Below the pieces are notes generated by a model. The model was not told the origin of the DNA. It ran no database searches and worked only from the letters and a program-made list of their open reading frames with translations. A DNA stretch of 15,772 nucleotides. It comes from Alphaproteobacteria bacterium (GTDB lineage Bacteria; Pseudomonadota; Alphaproteobacteria; Sphingomonadales; Sphingomonadaceae). Of the stretch, positions 1-8,119 are shown in pieces (position 1 is the first letter of the stretch; every line of letters begins with the position of its first letter). A program made the position numbers and the translations under genes. The stretch spans positions 1 to 15,772 of the forward strand of contig JAENVZ010000022.1 in NCBI GenBank assembly GCA_016650315.1. Direction: 5' to 3'.

Positions 1-1109
1 ATGGCGCCGCCGCGCGCACCCATGGTGTCAACAACAGGCACGCCACATGCTGCGATATTATTGCCGTCGCATACGCCGCCTGTGTCGCGCCAGTTGATGG
101 CAAGGCCAAGGTCTGCGCCGCATTGCCTGACAAGACCGAACAGCCTTTCCGCCTTTTCATCCATGGGCTTGGGAGGGCGACCAAAACCGCCATGCAGGTG
201 AATGGAAACGCCGTGTTCGGTCGCAACAGCAGCGATGCAGCTATCCAGCAGCGCCTTCACATGGCCTTCATCATCGGGTGTTCTGGGCCGAAAATTGACG
301 CGCAATATGGCATGGTCGGGCACCACATTATTGGGGCCGCCGCCGTCGATCTTGGCCGGATTGCAGCTAAATCCTGCCCCGCTGGCCCGTTTGAGGCGAA
401 GGGCGAGGTCGGCTGCGGCAACAAGGGCATTACGGCCATCGTCTGGATTGCGGCCTGCATGCGCGCTCTTGCCTTTAATCATGAACGAGAAGTTGCCGCT
501 GCCAGCGCGGGCACCTGCCAGAGTTCCGTCCGGGAGCGCAGGTTCATAGGTGAATGCAGCCATTTTGCCATGTGCTGCTTGCATAAGTAGCCGGGCGGAG
601 GAGGGGGAGCCCACCTCCTCATCGCTATTGATGATGACTTCATAGCCGATGCGCTGTGCGAGCGGACTGGTTTCCAATGCATTCAAAGCCGCAAGCATGA
701 TGGCAATTCCGCTTTTCATGTCGGCAACGCCCGGACCGTTGAGAATGCCGGTTTCGACCCATTTCTGTTCCTGAAACGGATGATCGATACCAAATACCGT
801 GTCCATATGGCCAGTAAGGAGGATGCGGACGGGCGCTTGGGGACGAACGTTCAGATGAAGATGCTGGCCATGCACAAGTTGACTGAAGTTGCCATCGGGA
901 AGAATGGTTTCAACCGGATCAGATTCAACAAGGCAAAGCGTGCCGGGCAGCACAGAAAAGGCGTCGGCCAAATGCGCAGCCATGTTGGCGAGGCCAGTAA
1001 GGTTACGCGACCCGCTGTTGATCGCCGCCCAGCTTTGAACCTGTTCCTGCATCGGCGCATTGGCTGTGTGCTCCAGCAACGCGGTCTCGGCTTCGGAAAT
1101 TGCGCTCAT
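1..1109 (-). CDS. M20-family metallohydrolase (CPG2/ArgE-like), C-terminus cut by window edge
   Basis: Reading the reverse strand from the ATG at 1109 gives 369 uninterrupted codons that run off the left edge. The product is an M20 di-zinc amidohydrolase/peptidase of the carboxypeptidase G2 / acetylornithine deacetylase type. Visible motifs are GHMDTV (H101, D103), GPGVADMKSG (bridging Asp D130), SDEEVGS (catalytic E164, metal ligand E165) and YEPA (E189, where CPG2-type enzymes carry a zinc-binding Glu). The lid/dimerisation domain is at about 205-310, with SAHAGR at 215-220. The reading ends just after DTMGARGGA, where family members have the final HS(P)EE zinc ligand, so roughly 30-40 residues lie outside the window. 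These enzymes cleave N-acyl or peptide amide bonds; the substrate cannot be told from sequence. No signal peptide is seen, so it is probably cytoplasmic. There is no strong Shine-Dalgarno. An in-frame ATG at 1052 is an alternative start but would remove conserved-looking N-terminal sequence. Confidence 0.9.
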   Translation of the reverse strand, partial: MSAISEAETALLEHTANAPMQEQVQSWAAINSGSRNLTGLANMAAHLADAFSVLPGTLCLVESDPVETILPDGNFSQLVHGQHLHLNVRPQAPVRILLTGHMDTVFGIDHPFQEQKWVETGILNGPGVADMKSGIAIMLAALNALETSPLAQRIGYEVIINSDEEVGSPSSARLLMQAAHGKMAAFTYEPALPDGTLAGARAGSGNFSFMIKGKSAHAGRNPDDGRNALVAAADLALRLKRASGAGFSCNPAKIDGGGPNNVVPDHAILRVNFRPRTPDDEGHVKALLDSCIAAVATEHGVSIHLHGGFGRPPKPMDEKAERLFGLVRQCGADLGLAINWRDTGGVCDGNNIAACGVPVVDTMGARGGA

Positions 1110-1165
1110 GTGTAATGATATAACTCTGGTTGACTTATTTCTCCAGCCATTTTGGCATGGTCCCA

Positions 1166-1194
1166 TTTACAAAAAGGGTTTGCGCAGGCATATG
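1166..1194 (+). promoter_or_regulatory. possible glcB promoter
   Basis: TTTACA (1166-1171), a 17-bp spacer and CATATG (1189-1194) lie about 90 bp before glcB in the 177-bp spacer shared with the divergent M20 gene. The -35 matches sigma-70 consensus at 5 of 6 positions, but the -10 at only 3 of 6. A second weak candidate, TTGACT at 1130-1135, has an even poorer -10. This is only a guess from consensus. Confidence 0.2.
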
Positions 1195-1273
1195 CGGGCC
1201 ATCATTCTCTCCCCGGGAAAAATGAATGGATTCAGGCGCTGAAACGGGTGCCGTGTCCGGCCGGATTGCATGC

Positions 1274-1279
1274 AGAGGA
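1274..1279 (+). promoter_or_regulatory. ribosome binding site of glcB
   Basis: AGAGGA ends 7 nt before the ATG at 1287. It is one of the clearer Shine-Dalgarno sequences in the window and supports this start for malate synthase G. Confidence 0.7.
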
Positions 1280-1286
1280 ATGATTC

Positions 1287-3440
1287 ATGACTGACTATAT
1301 TTCCACAAATGGCATCAAGGTTGCTGCCCCGCTCCATGCTTTTGTGGAAGAAAAGATATTGCCGCCACTGGGCAAGAATGGCGGTGATTTCTGGACAGGC
1401 TTTGCTGCTCTGTTGCGGACACTTACACCCAAGAACAAGGCTCTACTGGCCAAACGCGACGAATTGCAGGCGCGAATCGACGCCTGGCATTTGGAATGCA
1501 AGGGACAGCCGGTCGATGGAGCCGAATATCAGGCATTCCTACAGGATATTAGCTATCTGGTGCCTGAACCGGAGGCATTCGCCATCGGGACGGAGAATGT
1601 CGATCCGGAAATCGCCACCATGGCTGGACCACAACTTGTCGTGCCTTCGCTGAACAGCCGCTTTGTCCTCAATGCCGCCAATGCGCGTTGGGGCAGCCTT
1701 TATGATGCCTTTTACGGGACTGACGCACTGCCGGGGAAAGCTAAACCCGGCGGTTACGATGAGGAACGTGGCGCACAGGTCATTGAAGCGGCCAAGGTCT
1801 TTCTTGACGAGACTGTGCCACTGGCTGACGGCGGCCATGCGGATGTTACAGGGTATCGGATTGAGGGTGGCGTTCTGACGCCGTCACTGGCCGATCCATC
1901 GGCCTTTGTGGGTTATGTCGGAGATGCAGGCGAGCCGTCTATTATTTTGCTAAAGCACAACGGACTGCACATCGAAATCCATATCGACCGGAACAGCCGG
2001 ATCGGTGCAGGCGACAAGGCTGGCGTTGCCGATGTGGTGTTGGAAGCTGCGCTCACCAGCATCGTTGATCTGGAGGATTCTGTGGCGGCGGTCGATGCCG
2101 ACGACAAGGTGGCGGCCTATTCGAACTGGCTGGGCCTGATGCGAGGCGACCTGACGGCGGAATTTCAAAAGGGCGGGCGAACGATGACGCGTGCGCTGGA
2201 GCCGGACCGCAGTTACACCGCGCCTGATGGCGGAACGCTCACGCTGCCGGGACGCAGCCTGCTGTTTGTCCGCAATGTCGGGCATTTGATGACCAATCCG
2301 GCGATCCTGATGGAAGATGGCAGCGAGGCATTCGAAGGGCTGTTGGACGCGATATTTACCTCTGCCATTGGTATGCATGACCTGAATGGACTGGGACAAG
2401 TGCGTAACAGTCGCACGGGCTCCATCTATATTGTGAAGCCCAAGATGCATGGGCCAGAGGAAGCGGCCTTCACAAACCGGCTGTTCGACGCGGTGGAGGA
2501 CTTGCTAAGCCTGCCACGGCACACGATCAAGGTTGGCGTGATGGATGAAGAACGCCGGACCTCCGCCAATCTGGCGGCCTGCATTCGTGCGGTGAAGGAT
2601 CGGATCGTTTTCATCAACACAGGTTTTCTCGACCGGACGGGCGATGAAATGCATACCTCCATGCAGGCCGGACCGATGGTGCCCAAGGGAGAGATGAAAA
2701 CAAGCGCCTGGATCGCCGCGTATGAAGCGCGCAATGTTGCCATTGGTCTTGCCTGCGGGCTGTCTGGCCGGGCGCAGATCGGCAAGGGCATGTGGGCCGC
2801 GCCCGACATGATGGCTGACATGATGGAACAGAAAATTGGCCATCCCAAAACCGGCGCCAACACTGCCTGGGTGCCAAGCCCTACGGCAGCGACGCTCCAC
2901 GCCATCCATTACCACCGCCTGGACGTATTCGCGCGGCGGGGGGAAGTGGCAGGTATGGAAACGCCAAGACTGGACACGCTGCTCACCATTCCTCTTGCGA
3001 CTGGCGTCAACTGGTCGGAAGAACAGATCATGCATGAGTTGGACAATAATGCGCAGGGCATATTGGGTTATGTCGTGCGCTGGATCGATCAGGGCGTCGG
3101 TTGTTCCAAGGTGCCGGACATCAATGATGTAGGATTGATGGAAGACCGTGCGACGCTACGCATTTCATCTCAGCATATGGCGAACTGGTTGCTGCATGGC
3201 GTCTGTTCGGCCGCTCAGGTGGATGATGCTCTGCTCCGCATGGCCGCAAAGGTGGATGCGCAGAATAGCGACGATCCGGCCTACCGCCCGATGTCGGCAG
3301 ATACTTCGACCAATATAGCGTTTCAGGCAGCAAGGGCGCTGGTGTTCGAAGGGGTTGCACAGCCCAATGGTTATACCGAGCCGTTGCTGCACAAATTTCG
3401 GCAACAGGTGAAGGCGCGGGACGGACTGGTCGCGGCTTAG
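1287..3440 (+). CDS. glcB: malate synthase G
   Basis: The 717-residue product matches the length of E. coli GlcB (about 723 aa) and carries its signatures throughout. It condenses glyoxylate with acetyl-CoA to give malate and CoA (glyoxylate shunt, glycolate use), using Mg2+, as a cytosolic monomer. Visible motifs are FVRNVGHLM (R329, equivalent to the catalytic Arg338), [10 protein letters not shown] (E421, Mg ligand region), GFLDRTGDE (D449, Mg ligand) and [23 protein letters not shown]. In that last stretch D620 corresponds to the general base Asp631 and C606 to the oxidisable Cys617 of E. coli; these residue equivalences are inferred from motif position. The length distinguishes it from the shorter AceB form. 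A good RBS lies at 1274-1279. No isocitrate lyase or glycolate oxidase gene is next to it. Its TAG stop overlaps the TAA of the convergent CFA-synthase-like gene, leaving no room for a terminator between them. Confidence 0.97.
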   Translation: MTDYISTNGIKVAAPLHAFVEEKILPPLGKNGGDFWTGFAALLRTLTPKNKALLAKRDELQARIDAWHLECKGQPVDGAEYQAFLQDISYLVPEPEAFAIGTENVDPEIATMAGPQLVVPSLNSRFVLNAANARWGSLYDAFYGTDALPGKAKPGGYDEERGAQVIEAAKVFLDETVPLADGGHADVTGYRIEGGVLTPSLADPSAFVGYVGDAGEPSIILLKHNGLHIEIHIDRNSRIGAGDKAGVADVVLEAALTSIVDLEDSVAAVDADDKVAAYSNWLGLMRGDLTAEFQKGGRTMTRALEPDRSYTAPDGGTLTLPGRSLLFVRNVGHLMTNPAILMEDGSEAFEGLLDAIFTSAIGMHDLNGLGQVRNSRTGSIYIVKPKMHGPEEAAFTNRLFDAVEDLLSLPRHTIKVGVMDEERRTSANLAACIRAVKDRIVFINTGFLDRTGDEMHTSMQAGPMVPKGEMKTSAWIAAYEARNVAIGLACGLSGRAQIGKGMWAAPDMMADMMEQKIGHPKTGANTAWVPSPTAATLHAIHYHRLDVFARRGEVAGMETPRLDTLLTIPLATGVNWSEEQIMHELDNNAQGILGYVVRWIDQGVGCSKVPDINDVGLMEDRATLRISSQHMANWLLHGVCSAAQVDDALLRMAAKVDAQNSDDPAYRPMSADTSTNIAFQAARALVFEGVAQPNGYTEPLLHKFRQQVKARDGLVAA

Positions 3441-4708
3441 GTCTTTACCAGTGTTACCTGCGCGACATTGATACCGCCACCACGAAAGCCGCCCTCGCAA
3501 TACATGAGGTAATAGCGCCAGAGTTTGACGAAGCGTTCGTCAAACTCTGGCGGCAACTTGCCGGCAATCACCGCAGCGTCGAAATTTTCGCGCCAGCGGC
3601 GAAGCGTTTCCGCATAATGCTGACCAAAATGATGCGCGTTCTCCCATTCCAGTCCCTGCGCTTCGGCAATAGCGCGGAACCGGCTTTCGGAAAGCAGCAT
3701 GCCGCCCGGAAAGATATAGGCCTGGATGAAATCGGCGCTGGCCGCATAGCGTTCGAATAAAGCATCGTCGATGCAGATATACTGGATCGCAGCCCGCCCG
3801 CCCGGTTTCAACAGGCGGTGGACGGCGGCAAGATAGTCCGGCCAATATTCCTGTCCCACCGCCTCCACCATTTCGACGCTGGCGATAGCGTCATATTGGC
3901 CGACCACGTCACGATAATCAGTGAGGAGGATGCGAGACCGGTTGCCAAGGCCAGCGGCCTCCAACCTGTCTTGCGCATAGGTCTGTTGACGGGACGAGAG
4001 GGTAATGCCGTCATATTCGATGAGCCCGCGTTCGAGAGCCGCTTGAGCCAATCCACCCCAACCGCAGCCAATTTCCAGAAGGCGGTCGCCCTGGCGCAGA
4101 TTCAGGCGATCGAGTATTGCTTCGATCTTGCGGTTCTGTGCCGTTTCCAATTTCTCAGATATAATATTAGGATTAATGAATAATGCACTGGAATAGCTTA
4201 TGGTTTTATCCAGCCATAGTGCATAAAAATCATTGCCCAGATCGTAATGAAACTCGATGTTCAATCGGGCTCGTCGGCGACTATTGCGGCGCAGCCAGTG
4301 CATCCCTTTGGCGAATATACGCTTGATACCACGTGCCCGCGCAACGCCGCCCAGCGTTTGCGCATTCCGCATGAACAGGTCGAACAACGGCACTGGGTCG
4401 GGACTTTCCCATTCGCCTGCCGCCCAGGCCCTATACCATCCGGCTGACCCTGCGCTGACAAGTCGGACAAGTGCGCGCCAGCTATTGAGCCTCACCTCGC
4501 ATACCGGACCCGGCGTGCGTCCGCCCAGTATCCGCGTCGATCCGTCCGGCAGCCATGCTTCCAGCGCGCCCTGTTCCAATCCTGCATCGACCCGGTTCAG
4601 AATTTTCTGAAAGCCAGGGGCAAAAAGACGATTGAGCAAGCGACCTGTGCCAAAGGCTCTATCCGCCTTGACGAGTTGGCCGCTACGTTGGGGAGATATG
4701 ACATTCAT
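3437..4708 (-). CDS. cyclopropane-fatty-acyl-phospholipid synthase family methyltransferase
   Basis: The 423-residue protein belongs to the CFA synthase / mycolic acid cyclopropane synthase family, SAM-dependent enzymes that add a methylene (or methyl) group to unsaturated acyl chains of membrane phospholipids. An N-terminal family-specific domain (about 1-140) is followed by [10 protein letters not shown] (153-162) and the SAM-binding motif [12 protein letters not shown] (210-221). Further on come VEMVEAVG (E282, where E. coli Cfa has Glu239), [13 protein letters not shown] (Y365) and a C-terminal [13 protein letters not shown]. Where E. coli Cfa has the conserved Cys139 (YSC), this protein has YSS (S174), and the His266 region reads IQYICIDD. 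It is therefore probably a paralogue with altered active-site chemistry, and I withhold the name cfa. The upstream sequence has no good Shine-Dalgarno. It lies 78 bp downstream of korB on the same strand and may be co-transcribed with korAB. Confidence 0.9.
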   Translation of the reverse strand: MNVISPQRSGQLVKADRAFGTGRLLNRLFAPGFQKILNRVDAGLEQGALEAWLPDGSTRILGGRTPGPVCEVRLNSWRALVRLVSAGSAGWYRAWAAGEWESPDPVPLFDLFMRNAQTLGGVARARGIKRIFAKGMHWLRRNSRRRARLNIEFHYDLGNDFYALWLDKTISYSSALFINPNIISEKLETAQNRKIEAILDRLNLRQGDRLLEIGCGWGGLAQAALERGLIEYDGITLSSRQQTYAQDRLEAAGLGNRSRILLTDYRDVVGQYDAIASVEMVEAVGQEYWPDYLAAVHRLLKPGGRAAIQYICIDDALFERYAASADFIQAYIFPGGMLLSESRFRAIAEAQGLEWENAHHFGQHYAETLRRWRENFDAAVIAGKLPPEFDERFVKLWRYYLMYCEGGFRGGGINVAQVTLVKT

Positions 4709-4786
4709 GACGTCATTCTGCCCGACAGGTCGGCGACGTGCAATCCGGCTTCAGCAGTCTTTTAGTGGCGAACAAGGTGATCCCGG

Positions 4787-5812
4787 TCAAAGTTGATGCA
4801 GCGGCTCTTTCACTGTCCATGTCTGCCCCTTGGAGACCAGTTTTTGCAGGTCAGCGACCTTGCCCTTGGCCACGGCGACGTTTTGTTCAATGATAGAGCT
4901 ATCAAAGGTAGCGACCGGGTCATTGTATAGAACGCCTAGAGCCATTGGGAATGGACCAAAGGGCATTTCGACGAGCATGTGTGCAAGAGCGCGGTTGCGC
5001 ACATCATGAACCAGCACGCCTGCCGATTCCCAGTCGCCATCAACGATATCGATGACTTCCAGGTGCAGATGATCGCGATTGAGCTTCAGGCCCTTGGTAC
5101 CCTTGGCAAACAGCATGGGTTTGCCATCTTCCAGCCATAGCTGACCAAGGTCGGCATTCTTCTTTTCGGTGAAGTCCGCGAACACGTCCTTATTGTAGAC
5201 GATGCAGTTCTGAAAAATTTCGACGAAGCTTGCGCCCTTGTGCGCGTGCGCCGCCTTCAACACGTCGCCCAGTTGCTTGGAAATGTCATAGGCACGTGCC
5301 ACAAAGCGGGCGCCTGATCCCAATGCAAAGGCTGCAGGGCGGGCAGGGCGATCGACCGAACCGAACGGTGTCGAGGGGCTTTGCGTGCCGACCCGGCTCG
5401 TGGGGCTGTATTGCCCTTTGGTCAGGCCATAAATCTCGTTGTTGAACAGCAGGATCTGGCAATCGAGGTTCCGGCGCAGAATGTGCATCGTGTGATTGCC
5501 GCCGATCGACAGACCATCGCCGTCGCCGGTGATGATCCACACGTCGAGTTCGGGGTTGGCGAGCTTGACACCTGTTGCCACCGCTGGCGCACGACCGTGG
5601 ATGGTGTGGAAGCCATAGGTTTCCATATAATAGGGAAAGCGTGAAGAGCAGCCGATGCCGCTGACGAACACGACATTTTCCGGGCGCACACCCAGTTCCG
5701 GCATGGTCCGCTGCACGGTTTTGAGGATCGCATAGTCGCCGCAACCTGGGCACCAGCGCACTTCCTGGTCAGTCTCAAAATCCTTGATGCTGAGCTTGGT
5801 CATCTCGTTCAT
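4787..5812 (-). CDS. korB: 2-oxoacid:ferredoxin oxidoreductase, beta subunit
   Basis: The 341-residue protein is the thiamine pyrophosphate and [4Fe-4S] subunit of a two-subunit 2-oxoacid (probably 2-oxoglutarate) ferredoxin oxidoreductase, which converts 2-oxoacid + CoA + oxidised ferredoxin into acyl-CoA, CO2 and reduced ferredoxin. Four cysteines sit where archaeal two-subunit enzymes ligate their cluster: WCPGC (C21, C24), GIGCSS (C55) and QNCIVYN (C203). The spacings are 31 and 148 residues. The TPP motif is GDGDG (96-100) followed by NN at 124-125, then EIYGLTKGQYSPTS, typical of KorB. No ferredoxin-type (delta) subunit is encoded nearby. Translation is coupled to korA by an ATGA overlap at 5809-5812. 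The 2-oxoglutarate preference is inferred from family resemblance; pyruvate or branched-chain 2-oxoacids are alternatives. Confidence 0.93.
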   Translation of the reverse strand: MNEMTKLSIKDFETDQEVRWCPGCGDYAILKTVQRTMPELGVRPENVVFVSGIGCSSRFPYYMETYGFHTIHGRAPAVATGVKLANPELDVWIITGDGDGLSIGGNHTMHILRRNLDCQILLFNNEIYGLTKGQYSPTSRVGTQSPSTPFGSVDRPARPAAFALGSGARFVARAYDISKQLGDVLKAAHAHKGASFVEIFQNCIVYNKDVFADFTEKKNADLGQLWLEDGKPMLFAKGTKGLKLNRDHLHLEVIDIVDGDWESAGVLVHDVRNRALAHMLVEMPFGPFPMALGVLYNDPVATFDSSIIEQNVAVAKGKVADLQKLVSKGQTWTVKEPLHQL

Positions 5813-7683
5813 GCGAGTTGCTCCTCGATAGCAGCTTCGATCTCCGCAATACGGAACGGCTGGCCGGATACTTTGTTGAGCGGTTTGGCGTCGACCAGAT
5901 ACTGGTCGCGCAGCACGGTTTTCAATTGGCCTGTATTCATTTCCGGTACCAGTATCCGATCATAACCATTTAAAAGGTCGCCCATATTTTTGGGCATTGG
6001 CCAGATGTGGCGGATATGAATATGGCTGACATCCTGTCCCTTGGCGCGCGCGCGGCGGACGGCCTGATGGATTGGACCAAAAGTCGATCCCCAACCAACA
6101 ATGGCGAGCTTGCCGCTCGTATTGCCAAGGCAAACTGCCTGATCGGGAATGTCGTTGGCAACGCCCAGCACCTTGTCGCGACGAATATTGGTCATTGCTT
6201 GATGTGTGTCCGGTGAATAGTCGATATGGCCGGTATCAATGGCCTTTTCGATGCCGCCGATGCGGTGGAGCAGACCGGGCGTTCCGGGCTTCACCCAGGG
6301 GCGGGCGAGTTTTTCGTCGCGGCCATAGGGCTTGAACCCGCCCTCCTGCGGTTCTTCCAGAAATGAGACCGGAAACGGCTTGTATGTGCTCATGTCCGGC
6401 ACTTTCCACGGCTCGGCTGCATTGGCGATATAGCCGTCGGTCAAGAGCATGACTGGGGTCATATACTGCACGGCAATCCGCACCGCCTCAATCGCACACT
6501 CAAAGGCATCGGCCGGAGAGCAGGCGGCAATAACCGGCAGCGGCGCGTCGCCATTGCGGCCATAGACCGCCTGATACAGATCCGATTGCTCGGTCTTGGT
6601 GGGAAGGCCGGTTGAAGGCCCGCCGCGCTGGCTGTTGATGATGACGAGCGGAAGCTCCGTCATGATCGCAAGGCCAATGGCTTCGCCCTTCAAAGCGATG
6701 CCGGGACCCGAAGATGACGTTATGCCCAGTTGTCCGGCATAGGACGCGCCAATCGCTGATGCGATGGCGGCGATCTCATCTTCTGCCTGGAACGTGGTGA
6801 CTCCAAATTCCTTCAGCCGGGAAAGATGGTGCAGGATCGCTGACGCAGGCGTGATCGGATAGCCGCCGAAGAACATCGGCAGCCCTGCAAGCTGCGTCCC
6901 CGCGACCAAACCCAGAGAAATCGCTTCAGCGCCGGTGACTGTACGATACAGCCCCGCCTCTGCTGGTGCGGCTGCAACATGGTGCTGTTTGAGCGGGCCG
7001 GAAAGTTCCGCCGTTTCGCCATAGGCATGGCCCGCGTTGAGCGCAGCAATATTGGCGTCGGCGAGAACAGGGGTCTTTGCGAACTTTGCCTTCAGCCAAT
7101 CAACTATCGGTTGCCGGTCGCGGTCGAACATCCAGAGCGCCAGACCCAGCGTCCACATGTTCTTGCAACGCAGCGCTTCCTTGTTGCCAAGGCCGAATTC
7201 CTTGACGCTTTCGAGCGTCATCTGTGAAATGTTGAATGAAAGGAGCTGCCATTTTGCAAGGCTGCCATCCGTCAGCGGGCTTGTTTCATATTTGGCTTTT
7301 GCCAGGTTGCGGTCGTTGAACTCGCCCTCGTCAGCGATAATGAGACCGCCGGTCTTCAGTGCATCAACATTGGTTTTGAGCGCCGCAGGGTTCATGGCGA
7401 TCAACACGTCTGGTTCGTCGCCTGCCGTATTGATTTCCGACGATCCGAAATTGATCTGGAACGCCGACACGCCGAACAGCGTGCCCTGGGGTGCACGGAT
7501 TTCTGCTGGAAAATCGGGGAAAGTCGCAAGATCATTGCCAGCCAGCGCGGTGGAAAGCGTAAACTGCCCCCCTGTAAGTTGCATGCCATCGCCGCTATCA
7601 CCGGCAAAGCGCACAACAACCGCTTCGACCGAATCATTGGCCAAGGCATCCTCCGGGGGCATTTCATGGGCGGCAGTCGCCAT
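5809..7683 (-). CDS. korA: 2-oxoacid:ferredoxin oxidoreductase, fused gamma-alpha subunit
   Basis: The 624-residue protein is the large subunit of the two-subunit oxidoreductase whose beta subunit follows directly. Residues about 20-205 form the gamma domain (FAGDSGDGMQLTG near 27-38, FPDFPAEIRAPQGT near 55-68). Residues about 245-620 form the alpha domain, with the hallmark GGYPITPAS (Y275-S281, the YPITP motif that contacts substrate and TPP) and FQAEDEIAAI (298-307). SSSGPG follows at 323-328. Gamma and alpha as one chain is the arrangement of archaeal, actinobacterial and alphaproteobacterial KorA. The enzyme can supply reduced ferredoxin or run the 2-oxoglutarate step in parallel with the dehydrogenase complex. 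ATG at 7683 has AGGA 10 nt upstream and a purine-rich AGAAG nearer. An open antisense frame lies across the gamma domain but has no protein-like content. Confidence 0.94.
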   Translation of the reverse strand: MATAAHEMPPEDALANDSVEAVVVRFAGDSGDGMQLTGGQFTLSTALAGNDLATFPDFPAEIRAPQGTLFGVSAFQINFGSSEINTAGDEPDVLIAMNPAALKTNVDALKTGGLIIADEGEFNDRNLAKAKYETSPLTDGSLAKWQLLSFNISQMTLESVKEFGLGNKEALRCKNMWTLGLALWMFDRDRQPIVDWLKAKFAKTPVLADANIAALNAGHAYGETAELSGPLKQHHVAAAPAEAGLYRTVTGAEAISLGLVAGTQLAGLPMFFGGYPITPASAILHHLSRLKEFGVTTFQAEDEIAAIASAIGASYAGQLGITSSSGPGIALKGEAIGLAIMTELPLVIINSQRGGPSTGLPTKTEQSDLYQAVYGRNGDAPLPVIAACSPADAFECAIEAVRIAVQYMTPVMLLTDGYIANAAEPWKVPDMSTYKPFPVSFLEEPQEGGFKPYGRDEKLARPWVKPGTPGLLHRIGGIEKAIDTGHIDYSPDTHQAMTNIRRDKVLGVANDIPDQAVCLGNTSGKLAIVGWGSTFGPIHQAVRRARAKGQDVSHIHIRHIWPMPKNMGDLLNGYDRILVPEMNTGQLKTVLRDQYLVDAKPLNKVSGQPFRIAEIEAAIEEQLA

Positions 7684-7705
7684 AGTCTTCTAATCCTGTT
7701 GGTGC

Positions 7706-7735
7706 ATATTATTGCGGGCACTCCTACGCTTGGAA
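7706..7735 (-). promoter_or_regulatory. possible korAB promoter
   Basis: On the minus strand TTCCAA (7735-7730), an 18-bp spacer and TAATAT (7711-7706) lie just upstream of korA. Transcription would begin near 7699, giving a leader of about 16 nt. The -10 is reasonable but the -35 is poor, so the call rests mainly on position. Confidence 0.25.
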
Positions 7736-8059
7736 TGGCACCGCTTCAAAGTAGAAAATATGGGGGGTAGCTCAATCTTCCTTCGTGCGCTTCATATGGT
7801 GTGCTCATCCTCATCCCGTTTCCTATCAGATATGTATTACATCGCCCTTCGACAATCGGGGCAAGGATATTTCAGATTTTTCATTTGGCGTGTAGGGAAG
7901 GGCGTCGGGATGTCCGGTGTATGGCCAATCGAAAACTGTCGTGCCAAAACGTGTCTGGAACAGGGTATGCTGACCACCAATCGCATGGGAGGAAGCAATA
8001 TTCGTGGTTTTATTGGCAGAGTCAGGGCTATAGCGTCATCAATCGCCGACGGTGTGAAG

Positions 8060-8076
8060 GGAAACAGGCTGTTTCC
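8060..8076. promoter_or_regulatory. perfect 8+1+8 palindrome upstream of rppH
   Basis: GGAAACAG (8060-8067), a single central G, and CTGTTTCC (8069-8076) form a perfect 17-bp inverted repeat ending 43 bp before the rppH start. A one-base centre makes a poor RNA hairpin and there is no following U-tract. A dimeric DNA-binding protein site fits better than a terminator. I do not recognise the motif; it lacks the GTTC-N7-GTTC form of the alphaproteobacterial LexA box. Confidence 0.45.
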
Positions 8077-8119
8077 AGGCGCAATTTGCGGTCTACAGAG
8101 TCATGAATGATGGATATTT

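Larger units (their letters stand above)
7684..8119. other. 436-bp divergent intergenic region without a recognisable gene
   Basis: This spacer separates korA (leftward) from rppH (rightward) and looks more AT-rich than the flanking genes. Frames open on the plus strand (for example 7712-8110 and 7801-8106), but their translations resemble no family I know, have irregular composition and lack good starts. I see no tRNA, no riboswitch I recognise and no terminator with a U-tract. It holds a possible korA promoter near 7706-7735 and the palindrome at 8060-8076. A small RNA or a rare small protein cannot be excluded. Confidence 0.6.

Noticed and set aside
1..1109. M20 hydrolase as a naturally truncated gene
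   Set aside because: The frame is open to the very edge of the window and stops just short of the expected C-terminal motif, so the truncation is due to the window boundary.
7037..7693. 218-codon open frame antisense to korA
   Set aside because: It is the complement of a strongly conserved coding sequence (gamma domain of KorA). Its Ser/Pro/Ala-rich translation is typical of antisense shadows in GC-rich genes.
7712..8110. 132-codon open frame in the korA-rppH spacer, with another (7801-8106) overlapping it
   Set aside because: No family resemblance, irregular composition with many Ser/Arg/Cys and no Shine-Dalgarno. Two overlapping frames are equally open, as expected by chance.
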